Shown: positions 1 through 7,043, numbered from the stretch's first letter. The stretch is DNA of 21,291 nucleotides from Schlegelella_A sp036272325 (GCA_036272325.1 DATAYY010000168.1:1-21291); one strand, 5' to 3'. Numbers and translations: made by a program. The notes: generated by a model not told the origin, from the letters alone.

Positions 1-517
1 CCGGTGCGCCGCACGGCGCCGGCAGCGAGCTGTCGTGATGCCAGTAGACCTCCATCGGCATGACCCAGGTCTCGGGGACGAGAACGTCGCCGACGTGATG
101 GGCCGGATCGATTCCGCCGGAGATCCCGCTCATGACCAGCCGCTCGATGCGGAAGTGGTCGATCAGGGTCTGCGTCGTCATCGCCGCGTTGATCATGCTG
201 ACGCCGCTGAGGACGATGACGACGCGGTTGCCGCGCAGGACGCCGGTCGTGAAGCGCTGACCGGCGATGGTCACGTTCTGGCGCGAGCGCGTCTCGGCGA
301 TCAGGAGATCGGCTTCGGCGCCGAACGCGGAGACGACGCCGATCCGCGGCGTGCAGTCGCCGAGGCAGCGCTCCGCCGCGTGCGCGTGCGGCGCGATCGC
401 GAGCGTCGTCGCGATCGCAAGGCGGACGAGGAGTCGACCCACCGCGCCAGCGACCTGGGCGCGGCCGGTTCCTCTGGTGCGGTTCATCTTCGCCACGCTC
501 GTGTGCGCGACGTTCAT
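1..517 (-). CDS. Secreted nucleoside phosphorylase/nucleosidase-like protein, partial (3' end outside window)
   Basis: The 172 visible codons run off the left edge. Residues 105-116 (GVSMINAAMTTQ), 130-136 (SGISGGI) and 141-149 (HVGDVLVPE) match the core of the PNP/UDP phosphorylase fold, which includes purine nucleoside phosphorylases and MTA/SAH nucleosidases that cleave the N-glycosidic bond of nucleosides. The N-terminus has arginines, a hydrophobic stretch (about 33-42) and an AHA-AE type cleavage site near 47-48, so the protein is probably exported; most family members are cytoplasmic. The ATG at 517 overlaps the TGA of queG as ATGA, which favours it; an in-frame ATG at 487 is also possible and gives a more compact signal peptide. 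The overlap implies co-translation with queG. Substrate cannot be told from the visible part. Confidence 0.72.
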   Translation of the reverse strand, partial: MNVAHTSVAKMNRTRGTGRAQVAGAVGRLLVRLAIATTLAIAPHAHAAERCLGDCTPRIGVVSAFGAEADLLIAETRSRQNVTIAGQRFTTGVLRGNRVVIVLSGVSMINAAMTTQTLIDHFRIERLVMSGISGGIDPAHHVGDVLVPETWVMPMEVYWHHDSSLPAPCGAP

Positions 518-1629
518 GCCGGCAGCGCCGCCGTCGCAGCGCGGCGCTCGCCCTGGCGGAGCGCCCAGTCGATGTGCTCGCGCACGAGCTCGCTGGCGCC
601 GTCGCGCTGCGCCGCGAGGGCGGCAGCGATCGCCGGATCGCCGGTCGCAGCGAACGCATTGCCAAGCGCGACCGCGACGTTGCGCTGCCAGCGCTCGAAG
701 CCGATGCGGCGGATCGCGCTGCCTTCGCTGATGCGCAGGAACGCCGCTTCGTCCCACGCCCAGAGCTCGAGCAAGGTCGGCGCGTCGAGGGCTGGCCGGG
801 TGTCGAAGTCGGCGATCGGGCTGGTGCGGGCGTACTTGTTCCACGGGCACACGAGCTGGCAGTCGTCGCAGCCGTAGACGCGATTGCCGATCGCGGCGCG
901 CAGCTCGACCGGAATCGCGCCATGGTGCTCGATCGTCAGGTACGAGATGCAGCGGCGCGCGTCGAGCGTGTAAGGCGCGACGATCGCCTGCGTCGGACAG
1001 ATCTCGATGCACGCGCTGCAGGTGCCGCAGTGCGCACCGACCATCGGCGACTCGGGCAAGGCGACGTCGACGAAGATCTCGCCGAGAAAGAACATCGAGC
1101 CGGCGTCGCGGTCGAGCGCGAGCGTGTGCTTGCCGCGCCAACCGATGCCGCTTCTCGCCGCGAGCTCGACCTCGAGCACCGGCGCCGAGTCCGTGAACAC
1201 GCGGTGGCCGACCGGGCCGACCGCTTCGGCCAGGCGGTCGGCGAGCTGGCGCAGGCGCTGGCGTAGCACCTTGTGGTAGTCGCGGCCGCGCGCGTAGAGT
1301 GAAATCGTCGCCGCGCGGGGGTCGGCGAGGCGGTCCCATTCGATCGCCTGCCAGCCCGGCGCCGTCGACGGCGGCAGGTAGTCGAGCCGCGCCGTGATGA
1401 CCGAGAGCGTCCCGGCGACGAGCTCGGCGGGACGGGCGCGCTTCATCCCGTGCACTGCCATGTAGTCCATCTCGCCGTGAAAACCGTTGTCGAGCCATGC
1501 CGCGAGCCCGGGCTCTACCGTGTGAAGATCGATCCCGGCGACGCCGATCTGGGAAAATCCGAACGCGCGCCCCCACTCGCGCAGTTGCTCGAGCAAGGTC
1601 GCGCCATCGAGAGGATGAGGATCGATCAC
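514..1629 (-). CDS. queG: Epoxyqueuosine reductase QueG
   Basis: QueG carries out the last step of queuosine synthesis, reducing epoxyqueuosine to queuosine in the anticodon wobble position of tRNAs with GUN anticodons, using cobalamin and two [4Fe-4S] clusters. The 371-residue protein has the expected length. FTDSAPVLEVELA (145-157) holds the conserved aspartate (D147) that in the family acts as proton donor. CGTCSACIEICP (201-212) and CDDCQLVCP (254-262), with C227 between them, are the ferredoxin-like cluster ligands. The C-terminal part (SAIRRIGFERWQRNVAVALGNA region) fits the HEAT-like tRNA-binding tail. The start is GTG at 1629; no ATG/GTG/TTG lies in the codons read just upstream, and a later start would cut the conserved N-terminal helix. 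It is divergent from tsaE with only two bases between the start codons. Confidence 0.95.
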   Translation of the reverse strand: MIDPHPLDGATLLEQLREWGRAFGFSQIGVAGIDLHTVEPGLAAWLDNGFHGEMDYMAVHGMKRARPAELVAGTLSVITARLDYLPPSTAPGWQAIEWDRLADPRAATISLYARGRDYHKVLRQRLRQLADRLAEAVGPVGHRVFTDSAPVLEVELAARSGIGWRGKHTLALDRDAGSMFFLGEIFVDVALPESPMVGAHCGTCSACIEICPTQAIVAPYTLDARRCISYLTIEHHGAIPVELRAAIGNRVYGCDDCQLVCPWNKYARTSPIADFDTRPALDAPTLLELWAWDEAAFLRISEGSAIRRIGFERWQRNVAVALGNAFAATGDPAIAAALAAQRDGASELVREHIDWALRQGERRAATAALPA

Positions 1630-1634
1630 CGGTG
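1627..1634. promoter_or_regulatory. Palindrome CACCGGTG holding both divergent GTG starts (queG and tsaE)
   Basis: The 8-base perfect palindrome carries the queG GTG on the minus strand (1629-1627) and the proposed tsaE GTG on the plus strand (1632-1634), separated by two bases. If both starts are right, each gene's promoter and ribosome binding site must lie inside the other's coding sequence. A purine-rich stretch GAGAGGATGAGG (1609-1620) lies at Shine-Dalgarno distance from the tsaE start. Confidence 0.4.
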
Positions 1635-2129
1635 TCGTCGCCGCTTGTACCGTCGATTCTAGAAACGCGCTGCGCCGCCTGGCCCGACGAGGCGGCGTGC
1701 GCCGCCACCGCCCTGAGTGTCGCCCGCCGCCCTGCCCTGCGCGCCGCCTTCGTCGAGCTGCACGGCCCGCTCGGCGCCGGCAAGACGACCTTCGCGCGCC
1801 ATCTGCTGCACGGACTCGGCGTCGAGGGCCCGATCAAGAGCCCGACCTACACGCTGATGGAGCCGTACCGCGCCGGCGACGCGGCGGGAGCGTTCGAGAT
1901 CGCGCACTGCGACTTCTACCGCTTCGACGACCCCGGCGAATGGGAAGACGCCGGCTTTCGCGACGTCTTCGCGGCTCCGGGCCTGAAGCTCGTCGAATGG
2001 CCCGAGAAAGCCGATGGCCTGTTGCCGCCCTGCGATCTGCGCGTCTCGATCACGCCGAGCGAGAGCAGCGACGCACGCTCGGCGTGCTTCGAGGCGATGA
2101 GCGAGACCGGCCGGGAGCTGCTGCCGTGA
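1632..2129 (+). CDS. tsaE: tRNA threonylcarbamoyladenosine synthesis ATPase TsaE
   Basis: TsaE is the P-loop ATPase that works with TsaB and TsaD to place threonylcarbamoyl on A37 of ANN-decoding tRNAs. With a GTG start at 1632 the protein has 165 residues, normal for the family. Visible motifs are Walker A GPLGAGKTT (45-53), then SPTYTLMEPY, the conserved HCDFYRFDDPGEWEDAGF block and LVEWPEKADGLLP. The same frame is open further upstream, but that sequence is arginine-rich and antisense to queG, so it was excluded. A purine-rich Shine-Dalgarno-like stretch at 1609-1620 supports 1632; no ATG is available in frame near the expected N-terminus. The TGA overlaps the GTG of amiC (GTGA), indicating translational coupling; a tsaE-amidase pair is widespread in proteobacteria. 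Confidence 0.92.
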   Translation: MSSPLVPSILETRCAAWPDEAACAATALSVARRPALRAAFVELHGPLGAGKTTFARHLLHGLGVEGPIKSPTYTLMEPYRAGDAAGAFEIAHCDFYRFDDPGEWEDAGFRDVFAAPGLKLVEWPEKADGLLPPCDLRVSITPSESSDARSACFEAMSETGRELLP

Positions 2130-3538
2130 CCTCGCGTCGGCAGGCGATCGGTCGCCTGGGCTCGCTCGCGCTGCTGCTCGGCGCGCGCGAGATCGCCTGG
2201 GGCGCGGCGATCGTCGCCGTCCGCGTCTGGCCGGCGGACGACTACACGCGGGTGACGATCGAGTCCGACGCGGCGCTGAGCGCACGCCACTTCCTTGCCA
2301 TCGCGCCCGACCGGCTCGTGATCGACGTCGACGGCCTCGAGCTCAGCCCGCAGTTGCGCGAGCTGGTCGGCAAGGTGCAGCCCGACGACCCGTACATCGC
2401 GCGCGTGCGCGTCGGCCAGAACCAGCCGCGCGTCGTTCGCCTCGTGCTCGACCTCAAGCAGCCGATCGCACCCGAGCTGTTCACGCTCGCGCCGGTCGCC
2501 GCCTATCAGCACCGCCTCGTTTTCGATCTCCACCCGATGCACGAGCGCGACCCGCTGCTCGAGCTGATCCAGGACCGCGAGCAGGCCGAGCAGAAGGCGG
2601 CGCAGGCAGTGCAGGACGCCCTCGGCGAGTTCATCGGCCGGGTTGGCCAGGCCGCGTCGGCAGCGACGACGACCGCCGCGGCCGGCACTGCGCTGTCGCC
2701 GCCGCTCGGCGCCGCGGCGCCACCGTTCGCCGCATCGGCGCCGCCGGGGGCGCGCGCGCCAGCCGCCGCCGGCCACCCCAACGACGCTGCCGCAGCGCTG
2801 CCAGCGCAGATCGCGCAGGCCAAGATCGATCGCCTCGTCGTCGTCGCGATCGACCCCGGTCACGGCGGCGAGGATCCCGGCGCGACCGGCCCGAGCGGCC
2901 TGCGCGAAAAGGACGTCGTGCTTGCAATCGCAATGCAGCTGCGCGACCGACTCAACGCGAACCCCAACATGCGCGCGATGCTGACCCGCGACGCCGACTT
3001 CTTCGTGCCGCTGCAGGATCGCGTCAAGAAGGCCCGCCGGGTCCAGGCTGATCTCTTCGTCTCGATCCACGCCGACGCTTTCATGACTCCCGACGCGCGC
3101 GGGGCGTCGGTGTTCGCGCTCAGCGAGCACGGCGCGACGAGCAGCGCGGCGCGCTGGATGGCGAACCGGGAGAACGCCTCCGACCTGGTCGGGGGAACCA
3201 ACCTGCGCCACAAGGACGAGACCGTGCTGCGCACGATGCTCGACATGAGCACGACGGCGCAGATCAAGGACAGCCTCAAACTCGGCGGCGAGGTGCTCGG
3301 CGAGATCGGCAAGGTCGGCAAGCTCCACAAGGGCAGCGTCGAACAGGCGAGCTTCGCGGTGCTGAAGGCGCCCGACGTGCCGTCGATCCTGGTCGAGTCG
3401 GCGTTCATCTCGAACCCCGGCGAAGAGGCGAAGCTGCGCGACCCCGACTATCGGGCGCAGCTCGTCGCGGCGCTCGCGACCGGGATCCAGCGCTACTTCG
3501 CGCGCAACCCGCCGCTCGCGCGCTCGCGCCAGCTCTGA
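2126..3538 (+). CDS. amiC: N-acetylmuramoyl-L-alanine amidase AmiC (AMIN + Amidase_3)
   Basis: This periplasmic zinc amidase cuts the lactyl-amide bond between MurNAc and the stem peptide to separate daughter cells. The 470 residues comprise an N-terminus with a twin-arginine start (SRRQAIGRLG, 3-12), an AMIN septal-targeting domain (about 28-137), an Ala/Pro-rich linker (about 170-230) and an Amidase_3 catalytic domain (about 237-458). Expected zinc ligands are H246 (AIDPGHGG), E261 (REKD) and H315 (SIHADAF); E424 in SILVESAFISN is the catalytic glutamate. The insert at about 355-405 fits the helix that blocks the active site until an EnvC- or NlpD-type activator binds. The GTG start overlaps the tsaE stop (GTGA); the longer open frame upstream is antisense or frame-shadow sequence over tsaE. 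Confidence 0.93.
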   Translation: MTSRRQAIGRLGSLALLLGAREIAWGAAIVAVRVWPADDYTRVTIESDAALSARHFLAIAPDRLVIDVDGLELSPQLRELVGKVQPDDPYIARVRVGQNQPRVVRLVLDLKQPIAPELFTLAPVAAYQHRLVFDLHPMHERDPLLELIQDREQAEQKAAQAVQDALGEFIGRVGQAASAATTTAAAGTALSPPLGAAAPPFAASAPPGARAPAAAGHPNDAAAALPAQIAQAKIDRLVVVAIDPGHGGEDPGATGPSGLREKDVVLAIAMQLRDRLNANPNMRAMLTRDADFFVPLQDRVKKARRVQADLFVSIHADAFMTPDARGASVFALSEHGATSSAARWMANRENASDLVGGTNLRHKDETVLRTMLDMSTTAQIKDSLKLGGEVLGEIGKVGKLHKGSVEQASFAVLKAPDVPSILVESAFISNPGEEAKLRDPDYRAQLVAALATGIQRYFARNPPLARSRQL

Positions 3539-3581
3539 TCGATCATCAATGCCTTCCGGCCCTCGGCCGCGCAGGAACACC

Positions 3582-4538
3582 ATGCTGCATCCCGACGCTC
3601 GCACCCTGATCGACCTCATCGCCGCGCGCGGCCTGCCGGCGACGCACACGCTGACGCCGGTCGACGCGCGCGCGTTCTACCGCGACCGCCGTGGCTTTAC
3701 CCAACCGCCGGCACCCGACGTCGGCGGCATCGTCGAGACGCGCTGCGACGGGCCGCACGGCGCCATCGCGCTGCGGATCTATCGCCCGATCGGTGCCGGC
3801 GCGACAGCGACCCGCGGCGCCGCCCTGTTGCCGGCGCTGGTCTACTACCACGGCGGCGGCTGGACGATCGGCGACCTCGACACCCACGACGTGCTCTGCC
3901 GCCAGCTCTGCAACGGCGCCGGCGCCGTCGTCGTCGCGGTCGACTACCGGATGGGCCCGGAGCACCGCTTTCCTGCCGCGGTCGACGACTGCCTCGCGGC
4001 GACGTACTGGGTCCGTCGCCAGGCAGCCGAGCTCGGCGTCGACGCGAACCGGCTCGCGGTCGGTGGCGACAGCGCCGGCGGCAACCTCGCCGCCGTTGTC
4101 GCGATCCTCGCCCGCGATGCCGGCGACCTGCCGATCGCGTATCAGCTCCTCATCTATCCGGCGACCGACATGCGGCGCGGCCACCCCTCGCACAAGGTCA
4201 ACGGCAGCGGCTACCTGCTGACGACCGAGACGATCGACTACTACCACGACCACTACGTCGCCGACCCGGCCCACGACCTCGACTGGCGGGCCTCCCCGCT
4301 GCTGCACCCCGACGTGTCACGGCTGCCGCCGGCGCTCGTCATCACTGCCGGCTTCGATCCGCTGCGCGACGAAGGGCTCGAATACGCCGATCGCCTCGTC
4401 GCGGCGGGCAACCGCGCTGCCTACGTCTGCTTCGAGCGGCAGATCCACGGCTTCATCACGATGGGCAGAGTGATCGACGAAGCGCATGCCGCGGTGAACT
4501 TGTGCGCCGCCGAGTTAGCACGCGCGCTCGGCCGATAG
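3582..4538 (+). CDS. Alpha/beta hydrolase, hormone-sensitive-lipase (family IV) esterase
   Basis: This is a cytoplasmic-looking carboxylesterase; the family hydrolyses short-chain acyl esters. The oxyanion motif HGGGW (90-94) and nucleophile motif GDSAGG (162-167, S164) are intact, followed by the acid D259 in ITAGFDPLRDEG and H289 in QIHGF, giving a complete Ser-Asp-His triad. The 318-residue length is typical. I chose ATG 3582 because AGGAA (3572-3576) precedes it and the protein then starts with the usual MLHPDARTLIDLI helix; an in-frame ATG at 3549 would add 11 residues but has no visible ribosome binding site. It starts 43 bases after amiC in the same direction and may be transcribed with it, but nothing suggests a shared function. 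The natural substrate is unknown. Confidence 0.9.
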   Translation: MLHPDARTLIDLIAARGLPATHTLTPVDARAFYRDRRGFTQPPAPDVGGIVETRCDGPHGAIALRIYRPIGAGATATRGAALLPALVYYHGGGWTIGDLDTHDVLCRQLCNGAGAVVVAVDYRMGPEHRFPAAVDDCLAATYWVRRQAAELGVDANRLAVGGDSAGGNLAAVVAILARDAGDLPIAYQLLIYPATDMRRGHPSHKVNGSGYLLTTETIDYYHDHYVADPAHDLDWRASPLLHPDVSRLPPALVITAGFDPLRDEGLEYADRLVAAGNRAAYVCFERQIHGFITMGRVIDEAHAAVNLCAAELARALGR

Positions 4539-4561
4539 CGACGTTCGAAGAAGAACGGCGA

Positions 4562-4613
4562 CGCGCCGCAAAGGCGCGCGCCGCACTCCCGATTCGGCAG
4601 ATCAGCCTGCCGA
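4562..4613. terminator. Two adjacent hairpins between convergent genes, possible weak bidirectional terminator
   Basis: The first hairpin is CGCGCC-GCAAA-GGCGCG (4562-4578). The second is TCGGCAG-atcagc-CTGCCGA (4594-4613), whose loop contains the stop codon of the minus-strand gene (4602-4604). On the minus strand a pyrimidine-rich stretch (ttcttcttcg) follows the first stem. Neither has a proper T-run, so termination is an inference from position between convergent gene ends. Confidence 0.35.
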
Positions 4614-4946
4614 CGCCGGCTTGACGGCGGCCTTCGCCTTGTGCGCTTCCTTCTTCGTCGCATCGCCGGTCTTTCGACCCGCCTCGGCCATGCCATGGCC
4701 GGCCTCGCGCGCCGCCTCGGCGGTGCCATGGCCGACCTCGCGACCGCCTTCGGCGACCGCATGGCCGGTCTTGCGACCGCCTTCGGCGACCGTGTGGCCA
4801 ACCTCGCGACCCGTCTCGGCGACGGCGTGGCCGGTCTTCTTGGCCGCTGAAGAGGCGGCCTGGCCGACGGTCTCCGCAGCTTGCGCGGGAACAGCAACGC
4901 CGGCGAGAGCCAGCGCCGACGCGGCCAGAGACAGACGGATCGACAT
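4602..4946 (-). CDS. Secreted hendecad (11-residue) repeat protein, LEA-like
   Basis: The 114-residue product starts at ATG 4946, preceded by GGAG at good spacing (minus-strand tctGGAGatttacaca). Residues 1-24 form a clear signal peptide (hydrophobic core, PAQA-AE cleavage). After a short linker, residues 38-103 are six uninterrupted 11-residue units of the pattern [T/V/A]GHxVAExGR[E/K], for example TGHAVAETGRE, VGHTVAEGGRK and TGHAVAEGGRE. The tail (104-114) is Lys/Ala-rich. Repeats of 11 with small residues, charged positions and Gly resemble group 3 LEA proteins and other amphipathic-helix proteins that bind membranes or protect against drying; the regular His, one per unit in five units, could also bind metal. 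No enzymatic motif is seen. It is convergent with the esterase and divergent from the Gly-rich secreted protein. Function is unknown. Confidence 0.8.
   Translation of the reverse strand: MSIRLSLAASALALAGVAVPAQAAETVGQAASSAAKKTGHAVAETGREVGHTVAEGGRKTGHAVAEGGREVGHGTAEAAREAGHGMAEAGRKTGDATKKEAHKAKAAVKPASAG
4638..4835 (-). repeat. Six tandem 33-base units (coding 11-residue repeats)
   Basis: The 198 bases equal exactly six 33-base units in frame with the secreted repeat protein. Units 2 and 3 (plus-strand copies around 4741-4800, each with accgccttcggcgacc) are close to identical at DNA level, while the outer units have diverged, suggesting growth by tandem duplication. Confidence 0.8.
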
Positions 4947-5128
4947 TGTGTAAATCTCCAGAGCGTGTTGAAAGCGTGACCTGGCGCAACGCGGCAACGC
5001 CGCCGGCCGTTGACTTCAGCACGGGAATCACCCCGACGCGATCATTTTCGTTGCCGGCAGCGCAAGCGCGAACGAGCGACAATCGAGGCTCGCAGCGCGC
5101 CGCTGGCGTGGTCGCCTCGGAGGTCGCC

Positions 5129-5695
5129 ATGACGCTTATCCGCACTTTCCTCTCCGCCGTTGCACTCGCCGCGATGGCAACCCTTGCTCCGACCGCCGAA
5201 GCGAACGGCTGGCACGGCGGCGGCGGTGGTCACTGGAACGGCGGCGGTGGTGGTCACTGGAACGGCGGTGGTCACTGGCACGGCGGCGGCTATTGGCACG
5301 GCGGCTATTGCTGCTACGGTGGCTACTGGCCGGGCGCATTCTGGGGCGGGGTCGCCATCGGGGTCGGGGTCGGAGCCGTCGGCTACTACGGCGCGTACCC
5401 TGGCTACTACTACGGGCCGACCTGGGGCACGTATTACGACACTCCCCCGATGGCCGGCCCGACGTATTCGACGGTCGACCCGGCCGCGCATTCCGGACAG
5501 CCGGTGCCGCAGGCCTCGCAGGCCCCCGAGCCGATCTTCTATCCGAGGAACGGCCAGAGCGCGGAGACGACCGAGAACGACCGCCGCGACTGCAATCGCT
5601 GGGCGACGACGCAGCGTGGCGCGATGGCCGATGCGAGCATCTTCCACCGCGCGACGCTCGCTTGCATGGAAGGCCGCGGCTACACGGTCAAGTGA
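5129..5695 (+). CDS. Gly/His/Trp/Tyr-rich secreted protein
   Basis: The 188-residue protein starts at ATG 5129 behind CGGAGGTCGCC, a strong Shine-Dalgarno. Residues 1-25 form a signal peptide ending AEA-NGW. Residues 27-60 are a low-complexity run of GGGHWNGG / GGGHWHGG units, followed by a Tyr/Gly-rich hydrophobic stretch (about 70-105) containing GVAIGVGVGAVGYYG. The C-terminal 40 residues look folded: DRRDCNRWATTQRG (151-164) and ATLACMEGRGY (175-185), with C155 and C179 as the likely disulfide pair. This tail recurs in betaproteobacterial secreted or outer-membrane-associated proteins of unknown function. The Gly-His-Trp units could bind metal or polysaccharide, but that is inference. It is the first gene of a plus-strand series ending at 6424 and is divergent from the hendecad-repeat protein. 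Confidence 0.8.
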   Translation: MTLIRTFLSAVALAAMATLAPTAEANGWHGGGGGHWNGGGGGHWNGGGHWHGGGYWHGGYCCYGGYWPGAFWGGVAIGVGVGAVGYYGAYPGYYYGPTWGTYYDTPPMAGPTYSTVDPAAHSGQPVPQASQAPEPIFYPRNGQSAETTENDRRDCNRWATTQRGAMADASIFHRATLACMEGRGYTVK

Positions 5696-5770
5696 GCGCG
5701 GGCGGGCACACCGCAATCGAGGGGGTGCGTCGACGCGATCGGCCGTGACCGATTGCGCGCGTCACTGCCG

Positions 5771-5790
5771 GGCGCGCCGGGAGGCGCGCC
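5771..5790. terminator. Perfect hairpin GGCGCGCC-GGGA-GGCGCGCC, possible terminator or mRNA-stabilising stem
   Basis: Two copies of the self-complementary octamer GGCGCGCC flank a GGGA loop, giving an 8-bp all-GC stem 76 bases after the Gly-rich protein gene. There is no T-run after it, so it could stabilise the upstream mRNA or act in Rho-dependent or partial termination before the next gene. Confidence 0.45.
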
Positions 5791-5885
5791 ACCGTCGACG
5801 GACGCGGCACAGAATGCGAGACAGCCGGGCGGGGAGCGCCACGGCCTCGATCTGCCGGCATCGCACCGGCGCTGGGAGTGTGGGA

Positions 5886-6146
5886 ATGACCGCGACCAAT
5901 GCCGACGAGCCGTTCGAGAAGACGTTTCGTCTCGTCTGCCGCCTCGACGATGCCGACATCGACTACGTGCGCGACACCGCCGAGTGGATCCGGCGCTGCG
6001 TTGCCCGCGTCCTCGAGCTCAACCCGAGCGTGACCGCGGACGATGCGACTCCGGTGGTGGTCGACATGAGCACGCGCGGCCGCTGGCGGCTGATGCGGCC
6101 GGAGATCGTCGCCGAGCAGATCGCGCTCGTGCCGGCGGCGCGGTGA
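5886..6146 (+). CDS. Small acidic hypothetical protein (86 aa)
   Basis: I do not recognise the family. The ATG at 5886 follows purine-rich GGGAGTGTGGGA. The predicted product is soluble with no signal peptide: an N-terminal acidic part (FRLVCRLDDADIDYVRDTAEWIRRCVARVLEL split over 14-45, likely strand then helix) and a C-terminal half TPVVVDMSTRGRWRLMRPEI (55-74). The in-frame open region extends far upstream to 5160, but that part is arginine-rich and overlaps the Gly-rich gene in another frame, so it is a shadow. The stop overlaps the GTG of the next gene (GTGA), indicating coupling. Codon use matches the neighbourhood. Confidence 0.65.
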   Translation: MTATNADEPFEKTFRLVCRLDDADIDYVRDTAEWIRRCVARVLELNPSVTADDATPVVVDMSTRGRWRLMRPEIVAEQIALVPAAR

Positions 6147-6424
6147 GCAGACCGGTGCGACAGCTCGCTGCGGCAGCGGTCCTCGTCCTCGCGGCCGTGC
6201 CGTGCGCCGCCGGCGCGGCGCCGCAGATGTACAAATGCGTCGAAGGCGGCCGCACGGTCTATCAGCAGCAGGCCTGCCCGGTCCACCCCGATCCCGACCC
6301 CGCCGCGAGCGCTGCGCACACAGCGATGAAGGCGAGCGCCGCCGCCGAGCCGGCGTCGGCCGGCGAGCACAAGGTCAGGCGGCCGTTGCCGGCCGCTTCG
6401 TCCGCGCCCGCCACGCCCCGATGA
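6143..6424 (+). CDS. DUF4124-type secreted small protein
   Basis: The 93-residue protein starts with GTG 6143 inside the stop of the 86-aa gene (GTGA). Residues 1-26 form a signal peptide (AAAVLVLAAVPCAAGA-AP). The segment QMYKCVEGGRTVYQQQACP (28-46) matches the DUF4124 pattern (YKCxxxGxxxYxxxxC), with C32 and C45 probably forming a disulfide. The remaining tail (47-93) is Ala/Pro-rich, low complexity and probably disordered. DUF4124 proteins are common periplasmic proteins in beta- and gammaproteobacteria with no agreed function. The last 50 bases overlap the 3' end of the convergent dedA-family gene, with no room for a terminator between them. Confidence 0.8.
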   Translation: MSRPVRQLAAAAVLVLAAVPCAAGAAPQMYKCVEGGRTVYQQQACPVHPDPDPAASAAHTAMKASAAAEPASAGEHKVRRPLPAASSAPATPR

Positions 6425-7028
6425 GGACGACGAGCCCGGGGATCAACACCGCGCCCCAGATGATCACGTCGAGGTGCTGCTTTACCCACGGGACATTGCC
6501 GAACAGGTAGCCGGCGGTCGTCACCGAGCCGATCCAGAGCGCTCCTCCGCTCACGTCGTAGACGGTAAAGCGGCTGCGCGTCATCTGCGCGACGCCGGCG
6601 ACGAACGGCGCGAACGTGCGCAGGAACGGCATGAAGCGCGCGGCGACGATCGTGATGCCGCCGTAGCGCTCGTAGAACACGTGCGCGCGGTCGAATGCGT
6701 TCTTGTTGAACCAGCGCGAATGCTTCCAGCCGAAGACGCGCGGCCCGACCACGCGCCCGATCGCGTAGTTGCTCTGGTTGCCGAGGATGGCCGCAATCCA
6801 GAGCAGCACCAGAACGAGCGGCAGGCTCATCAAGCCCTGGGCGCACATCGCGCCGACGACGAAGAGGAGCGAATCGCCGGGCAGGAAAGGCATCACGACC
6901 AGGCCGGTCTCGACGAAGATGATCGCGAACAGCAGCGCGTAGACCCAGGCGCCGTAGAGGCCGACGAAGTTGGCGAGATGGACATCGACGTGAAGGACGA
7001 AGTCGAGCACCGATCCGAGCAGATCCAT
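6375..7028 (-). CDS. DedA-family inner-membrane protein (SNARE-associated fold)
   Basis: DedA proteins are polytopic inner-membrane proteins; members act as transporters or scramblases for undecaprenyl phosphate or phospholipids and support envelope integrity. From ATG 7028 the protein has 217 residues. Conserved features are E40 in IIFVETGLVV, PGDSLLF (50-56, D52), NYAIGRVVG (87-95), RFMPFLRTFAPFVAG (131-145, R131 and R137) and GYLFGN (173-178); these acidic and arginine residues correspond to those needed in E. coli YqjA/YghB. Several hydrophobic segments are visible (about 24-45, 52-82, 160-178, 188-206). The upstream in-frame extension to 7118 is arginine-rich and overlaps the HD-GYP gene, so it was rejected. 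It lies 41 bases after the HD-GYP-like gene, and its 3' end overlaps the convergent DUF4124 gene by 50 bases. Confidence 0.92.
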   Translation of the reverse strand: MDLLGSVLDFVLHVDVHLANFVGLYGAWVYALLFAIIFVETGLVVMPFLPGDSLLFVVGAMCAQGLMSLPLVLVLLWIAAILGNQSNYAIGRVVGPRVFGWKHSRWFNKNAFDRAHVFYERYGGITIVAARFMPFLRTFAPFVAGVAQMTRSRFTVYDVSGGALWIGSVTTAGYLFGNVPWVKQHLDVIIWGAVLIPGLVVLIGAWRARTKRPATAA

Positions 7029-7043
7029 GCCGACGATTATCAC

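Noticed and set aside
35..877. 280-codon plus-strand frame at the left end
   Set aside because: Antisense to the phosphorylase-like gene and queG, both of which have clear family motifs on the minus strand.
1916..3649. 577-codon minus-strand frame
   Set aside because: Antisense to amiC, with no recognisable domain.
4641..4850. 69-codon plus-strand frame with regular repeats
   Set aside because: The periodicity is imposed by the 33-base repeats of the minus-strand secreted protein, which alone has a signal peptide and ribosome binding site.
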